From Firmicutes bacterium ADurb.Bin248 (GTDB lineage Bacteria > Bacillota > Clostridia > Christensenellales > CAG-138), in the NCBI GenBank assembly GCA_002069725.1, contig MWBW01000020.1, positions 1 to 48,176 on the forward strand: DNA of 48,176 bases, read 5' to 3'. Below are positions 23,283 to 29,050 of this stretch, in pieces. The notes beneath the pieces were generated by a model. That model saw nothing but the letters and a program-made list of their open reading frames with translations, was not told the DNA's origin and made no database searches. A program made the translations under genes and the position numbers. Position 1 is the stretch's first letter. Every line of letters begins with the position of its first letter.

Positions 23283-24437
23283 ATGATCGTCCTCATCGCC
23301 GTGCTGCTCAGCGCGCTTCTCGGCTTCTCGGCGCTCGCTGTGGACACGAGCATCCTCTACATGCAGGATGCGGAACTTCAGAACGCGGTCGACGCGGGCG
23401 TGCTCGCGGGCGCGTGGGAGCTGCCCGACACGACCAAGGCGACAAACGTGTGCCGGCAGTTCATACTTGACAATTGCGCGGACGCCACGAACATCACGAT
23501 CACATTCGAGGGATCGAACATGGTCATCAACGCCTCTGCGCAGGTCAGCTCGCAGGCGCTGTTCTCGCAGATATTCGGCAACGAAACGCTCGACGGCAAG
23601 GCCGGCGCGAGCGCGCAGAAGACCACCTCCTCGCTCGGCGGCCCGTTCCAGTACAGGCTGTTCTCGGGCAAGAAGAATCAACAGCTGTTTATCGGCGGCA
23701 ATACCAGGGATATCGACGGCGACATCCATTCCAACGGCAGCGTGCATGTTGATAAGGGCGTTATCACGGGCGCGGTAGAGGGCTGCACTACGGTTTACCT
23801 GAACCACTGGAATGGCGCAAAGGCGGGCTCACAGGTGCCGAACGCGCCGTTCATCGACATGATCGACTTCACCGCCGTGGTCGACGACATTATGCCCGAT
23901 ACCTATACGACGGTGAGCGCCTCGACCTACAACGACCCTTGGTGGCTGCAGAACATCTCGGGCGACATCTACGTCAACGGCAACGTAAACATAAAGAACC
24001 AGTGCACCATCACGGGCAACATGTACATCAACGGCAACCTTAACATCACGGGAGGCCCGCCCGTGTGCGTGCTCAACGGCAACCTGTATGTGACGGGAAC
24101 CATCACCTTCGGCAACACGACCCAGGTCAACGGCTGCGTGTTCGCCGGGGGCAACATCCGATTTACCGGCGGCGGCCTGTACCAGACCAGCACGGCGCAG
24201 GTGTGCGTCTATTCGCAAAACGGCGACATCAACATCGACGCATCCTGCAGCGAGGTGCACGGCATCGTCTACGCGCCCAAGGGCAACGTGTATATCTGCG
24301 GCAACAGCGTGACCTATTACGGCAGCATCATCGCCAACACGATCAGTGGCGTACCGAACACACTCACCATGAAGCCCCAGCCCGGCGGTTTCGACTTCCT
24401 GAATTCGGGGGCGGACGAGGTAAAGCTGATCCGCTGA
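23283..24437 (+). CDS. TadG-like pilus-associated protein with repetitive beta-helix region
   Basis: A 384-residue exported or membrane-anchored protein. The first 60 residues (MIVLIAVLLSALLGFSALAV, then DAELQNAVDAGVLAGA) match the N-terminal membrane segment of TadG-type proteins. A middle region leads into a repetitive stretch (about residues 220-350) of short strands such as GDIYVNGNVNIKNQ and GNMYINGNLNITGG, typical of a beta-helix or polymer-forming module. A stop codon lies two codons before ATG 23283, so the usual charged N-terminal extension of TadG is absent. AAAGGAG precedes the start. It forms its own c-di-GMP-riboswitch-controlled unit ahead of the main Tad operon. No terminator is visible after it. 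Confidence 0.78.
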   Translation: MIVLIAVLLSALLGFSALAVDTSILYMQDAELQNAVDAGVLAGAWELPDTTKATNVCRQFILDNCADATNITITFEGSNMVINASAQVSSQALFSQIFGNETLDGKAGASAQKTTSSLGGPFQYRLFSGKKNQQLFIGGNTRDIDGDIHSNGSVHVDKGVITGAVEGCTTVYLNHWNGAKAGSQVPNAPFIDMIDFTAVVDDIMPDTYTTVSASTYNDPWWLQNISGDIYVNGNVNIKNQCTITGNMYINGNLNITGGPPVCVLNGNLYVTGTITFGNTTQVNGCVFAGGNIRFTGGGLYQTSTAQVCVYSQNGDINIDASCSEVHGIVYAPKGNVYICGNSVTYYGSIIANTISGVPNTLTMKPQPGGFDFLNSGADEVKLIR

Positions 24438-24490
24438 GGTGAGGTTACATATAGATTACAATAAATTTAAAAATAATTGTGAAAAATGTA

Positions 24491-24519
24491 TTGACATAAC
24501 GCGCGACAGGTAATATAAT
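24491..24519 (+). promoter_or_regulatory. Consensus SigA promoter for the main Tad operon
   Basis: TTGACA (24491-24496), a 17-base spacer and TATAAT (24514-24519): a perfect match to the consensus at both boxes. The expected transcript begins near 24526, at an inverted repeat just upstream of riboswitch 2. Confidence 0.92.
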
Positions 24520-24525
24520 CCAACC

Positions 24526-24543
24526 ATGAGATGAGAATCTCAT
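24526..24543. other. Perfect inverted repeat at the predicted transcription start
   Basis: ATGAGAT (24526-24532) and ATCTCAT (24537-24543) flank GAGA. It begins about 7 bases after the -10 box, so it could be an operator for a repressor or a 5' stabilising hairpin of the mRNA. Confidence 0.55.
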
Positions 24544-24626
24544 ACGAAAAGGCAAAACGGGTGAAAGCCCGCGACGCAAAGCCAGGGGTCTAAGGGAGCC
24601 AAGCTCCTATGACAGCCGGTTGCCGA
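24541..24626 (+). ncRNA. Class I cyclic-di-GMP riboswitch (GEMM-I), copy 2
   Basis: The core AAAAGGCAAAAC, CGGGT-GAAA-GCCCG stem, GCGACGCAAAGCC, GGGGTCTAAGG, a short second stem (GGAG...CTCC) and TATGACAGCCGGTTGCCG match the GEMM-I consensus closely. The ligand-contacting positions read G20, A47 (24578) and C92 by alignment with Vc2. It lies directly behind a consensus promoter and in front of a strong terminator. Confidence 0.92.
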
Positions 24627-24669
24627 AGGGGATGGCGCATCAGCCAGCGTTGGCGCACGCGCAATTCGA

Positions 24670-24693
24670 GCAACCGGGAACGGTTGCTTTTTT
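24670..24693 (+). terminator. Expression-platform terminator of riboswitch 2
   Basis: GCAACCG (24670-24676) and CGGTTGC (24681-24687) form a perfect stem with a GGAA loop, followed by TTTTTT. The same GCAACCG arm is fully complementary to CGGTTGC (24617-24623) in the aptamer 3' strand, so the two pairings are mutually exclusive. Confidence 0.88.
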
Positions 24694-24828
24694 GTCGGCA
24701 TCAGGAAGAAAGCGTGGTGATGGAAAGGTTTCAAAGGCGGCGTCCAGGGGAAACGCGCGCAGCCGGCTGCACAAACGTAACTTTGACAAGTGAACATCGA
24801 CAACAAAAGTGCTGCTTCCCTATGTAAT

Positions 24829-24909
24829 ACGGCAAACCGCCCGAAAGGGCGCGACGCGAAGCTACAGGGTCTACGGGCCGAAAGGCCTAGGACAGCCAGC
24901 TACCGAATG
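24829..24909 (+). ncRNA. Class I cyclic-di-GMP riboswitch (GEMM-I), copy 3, tandem
   Basis: The core ACGGCAAACC, CGCCC-GAAA-GGGCG stem, GCGACGCGAAGCTAC, AGGGTCTACGG, a GGCC-GAAA-GGCC stem and TAGGACAGCCAGCTACCG match GEMM-I. By alignment with Vc2, position 47 is G (24858) instead of the A that stacks between the two ligand bases in copies 1 and 2. It lies 135 bases beyond the terminator of copy 2 with no convincing promoter in between, so both are expected on one transcript. Confidence 0.85.
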
Positions 24910-24920
24910 AAGATGCTTTT

Positions 24921-24995
24921 GTTTACCTGATAGATTGCGCTTGGCCGGTCAAGGCGGCGCAGCGGGGAAATTTTCTCCGACGAATTAAGGTAAAC
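24921..24995 (+). other. Long-range stem bridging aptamer 3 and its terminator
   Basis: GTTTACCT (24921-24928) and AGGTAAAC (24988-24995) are perfect complements. Pairing would loop out about 60 bases and bring the aptamer 3' end close to the terminator arm at 25002-25012. Confidence 0.5.
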
Positions 24996-25001
24996 GCACG
25001 G

Positions 25002-25037
25002 CCGCCATTCGGAGCAAGGAACCGAAAGGCGGTTTTT
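25002..25037 (+). terminator. Expression-platform terminator of riboswitch 3
   Basis: CCGCC-A-TTCGG (25002-25012) pairs with CCGAA-A-GGCGG (25022-25032) around one A/A mismatch, followed by TTTTT. CATTCGG (25006-25012) is also fully complementary to CCGAATG (24903-24909) at the aptamer 3' end. Confidence 0.72.
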
Positions 25038-25080
25038 AATTAAAAATCGTGGGGCGAAGCAGCGGACCAAACGGAAACTT

Positions 25081-25114
25081 CAAGTACAAGGAACAAGCAA
25101 GTACAAGGAACAAG
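25081..25114. repeat. 17-bp exact tandem duplication next to a ribosome-binding site
   Basis: CAAGTACAAGGAACAAG is present twice in direct succession (25081-25097 and 25098-25114). The second copy runs into the AAGGAGGAA ribosome-binding site of the prepilin peptidase gene. Confidence 0.9.
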
Positions 25115-25125
25115 GAGGAAACGAC

Positions 25126-25776
25126 GTGTCACCCATTATCGCTCTCGGGCTGGGAGCCCTCGCGGGCTATCCCGCAAGAATGCTTTCCCGGCGCCTGATC
25201 GAGGACCGCGTGGAAAGCGTGCCCGCATCCAGGCTGTTTGACGGACGCGTATCCCTGGTCATATGGATGGCCGCCTCCGCGCTCGGCTGGGGCGCGATCG
25301 CTTTGGCGCTTGGCGGCGCTTCCGCCGCGCAGATCGCCTACACGATCGCCATCTTCGAGATCGTCCTGTGCATCAGCGCCGTGGACGGCCTCATCCGCAA
25401 GATCCCCAACGAGCTGCTCATCTCCCTGCTGCTGCTCTTCCTCGCCTCCCGGCTCGCGGAGGGCGGGCTCGCCGGCTTCAAGAACAACTTCTTCGGCGCG
25501 GCCGTCGCGTCGGTGGTGTTCCTGCTGCCCTCGAGGCTGGGCCTGAGCATCGGCTGGGGCGACGTGAAGTACGCGTTCGTGGCGGGGCTCTGCTTCGGGC
25601 TGCTCAGCTTCGTGCAGATCATGCTGGTGGCCGGGGCGGGCCTGGGCGTCTACGCCGTTTACCTCTACGCCACGAAAAAGGGCAATCTCAAGAGCCACGC
25701 GGCCATGGGGCCGTACATCTCGCTGGGCGTGTTCTCGGCGATGGTCTTCCCGCTGCTCGCGAAGATGGCGGGCTAG
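25126..25776 (+). CDS. tadV: Tad prepilin peptidase (TadV/CpaA-like, A24 family)
   Basis: A 216-residue polytopic membrane aspartic protease that removes the leader of Flp pilins. The two catalytic aspartates are Asp87 in SAVDGLIRKIPN and Asp146 in the GWGDVKYAF version of the family GxGD motif. It lacks the methyltransferase domain of classical type IV prepilin peptidases, as TadV/CpaA proteins do. The start is GTG 25126 after a strong AAGGAGG site. It is the first gene of the main Tad operon and follows two tandem c-di-GMP riboswitches. Confidence 0.9.
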   Translation: MSPIIALGLGALAGYPARMLSRRLIEDRVESVPASRLFDGRVSLVIWMAASALGWGAIALALGGASAAQIAYTIAIFEIVLCISAVDGLIRKIPNELLISLLLLFLASRLAEGGLAGFKNNFFGAAVASVVFLLPSRLGLSIGWGDVKYAFVAGLCFGLLSFVQIMLVAGAGLGVYAVYLYATKKGNLKSHAAMGPYISLGVFSAMVFPLLAKMAG

Positions 25777-25829
25777 AACGTAAAAACCAAACGCAATAAA
25801 ACAAAAACAATTTTAAGGAGATTAAAACA

Positions 25830-25997
25830 ATGCTGAACATTCTCAAGGACGAAAACGGACAGGGCATGGTCGAGTACGGCCTGATCCTCGGGCTTATCGC
25901 GCTGGCGGCGGTTGGAGCGATTGTGCTGCTTGGGCCGAGCATCAGCAAGATGTTTAGTGATGCGAAGGCGAAACTCGACAACCCCGCGGGCACATAA
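25830..25997 (+). CDS. flp: Flp-family pilin, copy 1
   Basis: A 55-residue major pilin candidate. The short basic leader MLNILKDENG is followed by the Flp processing motif G-QGMVEYGL, with cleavage expected after the glycine, Glu at +5 and Tyr at +6. A hydrophobic helix (GLIALAAVGAIVLLG) and a short Lys-rich tail complete it. AAGGAGA precedes the ATG. It is the first of three genes on a 208-bp tandem repeat. Confidence 0.93.
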   Translation: MLNILKDENGQGMVEYGLILGLIALAAVGAIVLLGPSISKMFSDAKAKLDNPAGT

Positions 25998-26037
25998 AAC
26001 GCAGCGCAAAACGAATTAGTTAAAGGAGATTAAAATT

Positions 26038-26205
26038 ATGCTTAACATTCTTAGGGATGAAAACGGACAGGGCATGGTCGAATACGGCCTGCTGCTCGGG
26101 CTTATCGCGCTGGCGGCGGTTGGAGCGATTGTGCTGCTTGGGCCGAGCATCAGCAAGATGTTTAGTGATGCGAAGGCGAAACTCGACAACCCCGCGGGTA
26201 CATAA
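26038..26205 (+). CDS. flp: Flp-family pilin, copy 2
   Basis: A 55-residue pilin nearly identical to copy 1. The differences I see are Arg for Lys at residue 6 and Leu for Ile at residue 19. The cleavage motif G-QGMVEYGL, hydrophobic helix and tail KAKLDNPAGT are intact. AAAGGAGA lies before the ATG. Its near identity with copy 1, including synonymous positions and the spacer, shows recent duplication or ongoing gene conversion. Confidence 0.93.
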   Translation: MLNILRDENGQGMVEYGLLLGLIALAAVGAIVLLGPSISKMFSDAKAKLDNPAGT

Positions 26206-26245
26206 AACGCAGCGCAAAACGAATTAGTTAAAGGAGATTAAAATT

Positions 26246-26410
26246 ATGCTTAACATTCTTAGGGACGAAAACGGGCAGGGCATGGTCGAGTACGGCCTGC
26301 TGCTGGGTCTCATCGCACTTGTGGTGGTTGGCGCGCTCGTGCTGCTTGGGCCGAGCATCAGCAAAATGTTTAATGATGCGAAGGCGAAACTCGACGATCC
26401 TTCTAAGTAA
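26246..26410 (+). CDS. flp: Flp-family pilin, copy 3
   Basis: A 54-residue pilin. Residues 1-25 are the same as copy 2, but the helix reads GLIALVVVGALVLLG and the tail ends KLDDPSK, so this copy is diverging. The processing motif is intact. The same ribosome-binding site and spacer are used. It could form mixed filaments with copies 1 and 2 or be a variant with different surface charge. Confidence 0.93.
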   Translation: MLNILRDENGQGMVEYGLLLGLIALVVVGALVLLGPSISKMFNDAKAKLDDPSK

Positions 26411-26474
26411 AGGCACATGATGCGCAAAGCAAAATAATTTGCAGGTTAACCCCGACAGGAAGGAGATCCGCATC

Positions 26475-26615
26475 ATGAAGAGGATGATACGATTGTTCTC
26501 GAACGAGGACGGGCACGGGATGCTCGAGGTCAGCATGGTTCTGGGATTGGTCGCGGTCGCCATCGTGATCGCACTGTTCGCCGCGAGAATGGGCGCAAGC
26601 GCCGCCGGAGCGTAA
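26475..26615 (+). CDS. Divergent Flp-like minor pilin
   Basis: A 46-residue small protein that looks like a shortened Flp pilin: basic start MKRMIRLFSNEDG, then HGMLEVSMVLGLVAVAIVIA. The glycine before the cut site and the Glu at +5 are kept, but the +6 tyrosine of Flp pilins is replaced by valine and the C-terminal tail is only a few residues (GASAAGA). AGGAAGGAGA precedes the ATG. It may be a minor subunit, an initiator or an adaptor rather than a main filament subunit. Confidence 0.75.
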   Translation: MKRMIRLFSNEDGHGMLEVSMVLGLVAVAIVIALFAARMGASAAGA

Positions 26616-26725
26616 CATCCTTAGAACTGTCGGACCAGCGTGAAATTCGGGCCGTCCGCGATCGTTACGCGAAACAAGCGCGCGCGACGCGGGCGGCCCA
26701 AACCGTAAAAACAAGGAGAGGCCGA

Positions 26726-27139
26726 ATGAAAATGAGAAGTACCGGCGGGAAGAAAAAGCGCATATTCAGGGGCGAGAGCGGGCAGTCGATGGTCGAGCTT
26801 GCGGTGGCGCTGCCGCTGCTGCTGCTGGTGGTGTTCGGCATCATCGATTTCGGCTGGCTCTTTTACAACAAGATGGGCGTCGAGAACGCGAGCCGCGAGG
26901 GCGCGAGGTACGCCATCGTCAACTCCGCGAAAGGAACCCTCACGGCGGAGGTGACGGCGCTCGCGCGCGAATACTGCATGGGCACCGCCGCCGACACGGC
27001 CGTAACGGTAAGCATCAGCGGGGTGAACGCCACCGTCACCGTGAATAAGAACGTCAAGGTGCTCACGCCGCTCGCCGGCATATTCGTCGGCGGCCAGGTA
27101 ATGCCGATGACCTCCACAACGAAAATGAGGATCAAATAA
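26726..27139 (+). CDS. tadE: TadE-like minor pilin/pseudopilin
   Basis: A 137-residue protein with a Lys/Arg-rich start, then ESGQSMVELAVALPLLLLVV, the TadE hydrophobic segment with a processing-like G-QSMVEL motif, followed by the conserved NASREGARYAIV. The remainder is a small extracellular beta-rich domain. TadE proteins are processed by the prepilin peptidase and are needed for pilus assembly. Its stop overlaps the next start (TAATG). Confidence 0.87.
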   Translation: MKMRSTGGKKKRIFRGESGQSMVELAVALPLLLLVVFGIIDFGWLFYNKMGVENASREGARYAIVNSAKGTLTAEVTALAREYCMGTAADTAVTVSISGVNATVTVNKNVKVLTPLAGIFVGGQVMPMTSTTKMRIK

Positions 27140-27924
27140 TGAAGAAGATTTACATTATCGCGGGTATACTCGCCCTCGTCACGGGCATCGCGGCCTTCTC
27201 CTACGCCAAATCCCTCGAGGCCGCCGCAAAGCCTCAGGAGATCCCCACGACCACGGTCGTCATCACCACCGTCGCGATCGGCGAAGGCGTGTTCATCGCG
27301 CAGGATATGGTGCAGCTCAAGACCGTGCCGAGCGAGTTCGTCGCCGCGGGCGCCGCGACCACTCTGGGCGACGTCGTGGGCAAGGTCAACAAATACAAGT
27401 GCATGGCGAACCAGCAGGTCACGCTGGACCAGCTCGGCTCCGCGGAGGACGCCTCCATCACCTCGGGCGGAAGGCTCTCCTATTCGCTCAAGCCGGGCAT
27501 GCGCGCCATGACGATTTCAACTTCGGAAATTACGGGAGTCGGCGGCTACGTCAACGCCGGCGACCATGTGGATATACTCTGCACGCTCAACATGCCCGGG
27601 CTGGACGAGAAAGGCGAGAACATCGTGATCCCGACTTCGACCATGCTCCTCGAGAACGTGCTCGTGCTCGAAACGGGCGTCATCACCTCCCACCTCACGG
27701 CCGAGGACGGCTCGACCTCGACGGAGATGTATACCTCGCTGACCATCGAGGTAACGCCTCCGGACGCCGTGAAGATCCGGTACGCGGTCGCCTTCGGGGA
27801 GCTTTCGTTCCTGCTGCGCTCCGTGGACGACGCGCAGATGGTCAAGCCCGCCGACTACGTCCTTGCCGCGACGCCGGCGCCCGTGCAGTCGCCGACGCAG
27901 TCGCCGGCGCCCGGAGGGAACTGA
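27139..27924 (+). CDS. cpaB: CpaB/RcpC-like pilus assembly protein (SAF domain)
   Basis: A 261-residue protein with an N-terminal signal or membrane anchor (IYIIAGILALVTGIAAFSYA), a SAF-type domain (VAIGEGVFIAQDMVQLKTVP), then the RcpC segment GMRAMTISTSEITGVGGYVN-AGDHVDIL. The C-terminus is a Pro/Ala/Thr-rich tail. In diderm bacteria CpaB works with the secretin; here no secretin exists, so it probably acts at the cell-wall interface. It overlaps tadE by one base and is followed by tadZ after one base. Confidence 0.87.
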   Translation: MKKIYIIAGILALVTGIAAFSYAKSLEAAAKPQEIPTTTVVITTVAIGEGVFIAQDMVQLKTVPSEFVAAGAATTLGDVVGKVNKYKCMANQQVTLDQLGSAEDASITSGGRLSYSLKPGMRAMTISTSEITGVGGYVNAGDHVDILCTLNMPGLDEKGENIVIPTSTMLLENVLVLETGVITSHLTAEDGSTSTEMYTSLTIEVTPPDAVKIRYAVAFGELSFLLRSVDDAQMVKPADYVLAATPAPVQSPTQSPAPGGN

Positions 27925-27925
27925 T

Positions 27926-29050
27926 ATGGCGCAGCTCAAGGTATTCGTCATCAGCGATAGCAAGGAAACGCGCTATAAGCTCAAGTCCGTGCTCGAAACG
28001 CCGGATATCGCCATCGTCGGCTATGGCGACGTGCACCCCGCCTCCACCCAGAAGGCGCTCGGCCTCGCGCCGGCGGTCGTCGTGCTCTGCTACGAGAACG
28101 AGACCGTGTTCGAGCTCGCGGAGCGCATCTACCAGAACGTGCCCGGCTGTTCAATCGTGCTCGCGGCAGAAAAGCTCACGATGCAGGTCGTCAGGAAGGC
28201 GCAGAGCTGCGGCATAGGAATGTGCGTATCCCTCGAGGAGGAGCCTCAGACCATACTCGACACCGTGCGCCGCGCGGGAGCCCTCGGCCACACGCGCGCC
28301 AACATCGGCAGCGCCAGGATCGGCGGGGAATCCAGGGTCGTGAGCGTGTTTTCGCCCAAGGGCGGCACGGGCAAGACCACCGTCGCCGTCAACGTCGCCT
28401 CCGCCATCGCGGGCATGGGCAGGAAGGCCGCCATCATCGACCTCAACCTCGACTGCGCGTGCGTGACGCTCTTCCTCGACATGCAGGCCAAGGACACCGT
28501 TGCGGAGCTGAGCCAGGAGCGCGGCAATCTCACCATGGACGCGCTTCGCACCTACACCGTGCAGCATTACAGCGGCCTCACCGTGCTCGCGGGCCCCAAC
28601 AGCCCGGAGGATGGCGAATTCGTCCAGGCGCGCAGCGTTGAAGCCGCCATCGCGGTGATGCGGCCGTTCTTCGACTGCATCGTGATCGACCTGCCCGCGA
28701 ACTTCGAGGAGCATACGCTGACCGCCCTCGAGAACAGCGACCTCGTGTTCGTCGTGCTGCAGCCGGACATCGCCTCCGTCAAGGCGGCGCATATGTCCAT
28801 GACCATACTCAACAGCCTGCGCATGGGGGAAAAAACCAAGTTCGTATATAACAAAAGCGCGAAAAACAGCTTCCTGGGCATCAAGGACGCCCGCAAGGCG
28901 CTCGGCCGCGACCCGGATTACGTGCTGCCCTTCGACGACCAGACCGCGGACAAATGCCAGTGCATAGGCCGCCCCATCGTCGCCGAGGCGTCGCGCACGC
29001 CTCTCGGACGCCAGCTCAAGGCCATCGCCAGGGAGGTGATGGGCGGATGA
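27926..29050 (+). CDS. tadZ: TadZ/CpaE-like ATPase with pseudo-receiver domain
   Basis: A 374-residue protein with an N-terminal atypical receiver domain (1-120) and a C-terminal ParA/MinD-type ATPase. The receiver lacks the usual phospho-acceptor aspartate: the third strand reads AVVVLCYENET. The ATPase has a canonical deviant Walker A, SPKGGTGKTT (P-loop 145-152), and the DLNLD segment, unlike some TadZ proteins with a degraded P-loop. In diderm species TadZ marks the pole where the pilus machine assembles. The ATG 27926 follows GGAGGGAA. Its TGA overlaps the next ATG. Confidence 0.87.
   Translation: MAQLKVFVISDSKETRYKLKSVLETPDIAIVGYGDVHPASTQKALGLAPAVVVLCYENETVFELAERIYQNVPGCSIVLAAEKLTMQVVRKAQSCGIGMCVSLEEEPQTILDTVRRAGALGHTRANIGSARIGGESRVVSVFSPKGGTGKTTVAVNVASAIAGMGRKAAIIDLNLDCACVTLFLDMQAKDTVAELSQERGNLTMDALRTYTVQHYSGLTVLAGPNSPEDGEFVQARSVEAAIAVMRPFFDCIVIDLPANFEEHTLTALENSDLVFVVLQPDIASVKAAHMSMTILNSLRMGEKTKFVYNKSAKNSFLGIKDARKALGRDPDYVLPFDDQTADKCQCIGRPIVAEASRTPLGRQLKAIAREVMGG

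Larger units (their letters stand above)
25830..26410 (+). repeat. Three-copy 208-bp tandem repeat carrying Flp pilin genes
   Basis: The start codons at 25830, 26038 and 26246 are exactly 208 bases apart. Copies 1 and 2 differ at only a handful of bases over gene and spacer, and the spacer before copies 2 and 3 (from AACGCAGCGCAAAACG to the ATG) is identical. Copy 3 has diverged in the second half of the gene. Confidence 0.92.

Noticed and set aside
24783..24811. Possible promoter before aptamer 3 (TTGACA at 24783)
   Set aside because: No -10 box is found at 16-18 bases; the nearest AT-rich stretch is too far.
24609..24827. 72-codon open frame in the riboswitch leader
   Set aside because: It begins inside aptamer 2, crosses its terminator and has an Arg/Ser/Thr-rich composition with no ribosome-binding site.
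23092..24909. cAMP-GMP (GEMM-Ib) identity for the riboswitches
   Set aside because: The position equivalent to G20 is G in all three; the variant class carries A there, to my knowledge.
25830..26410. Assembly duplication of the Flp pilin gene
   Set aside because: The three copies differ at several bases, so they are not simple read-overlap artefacts, although the copy number still deserves a long-read check.
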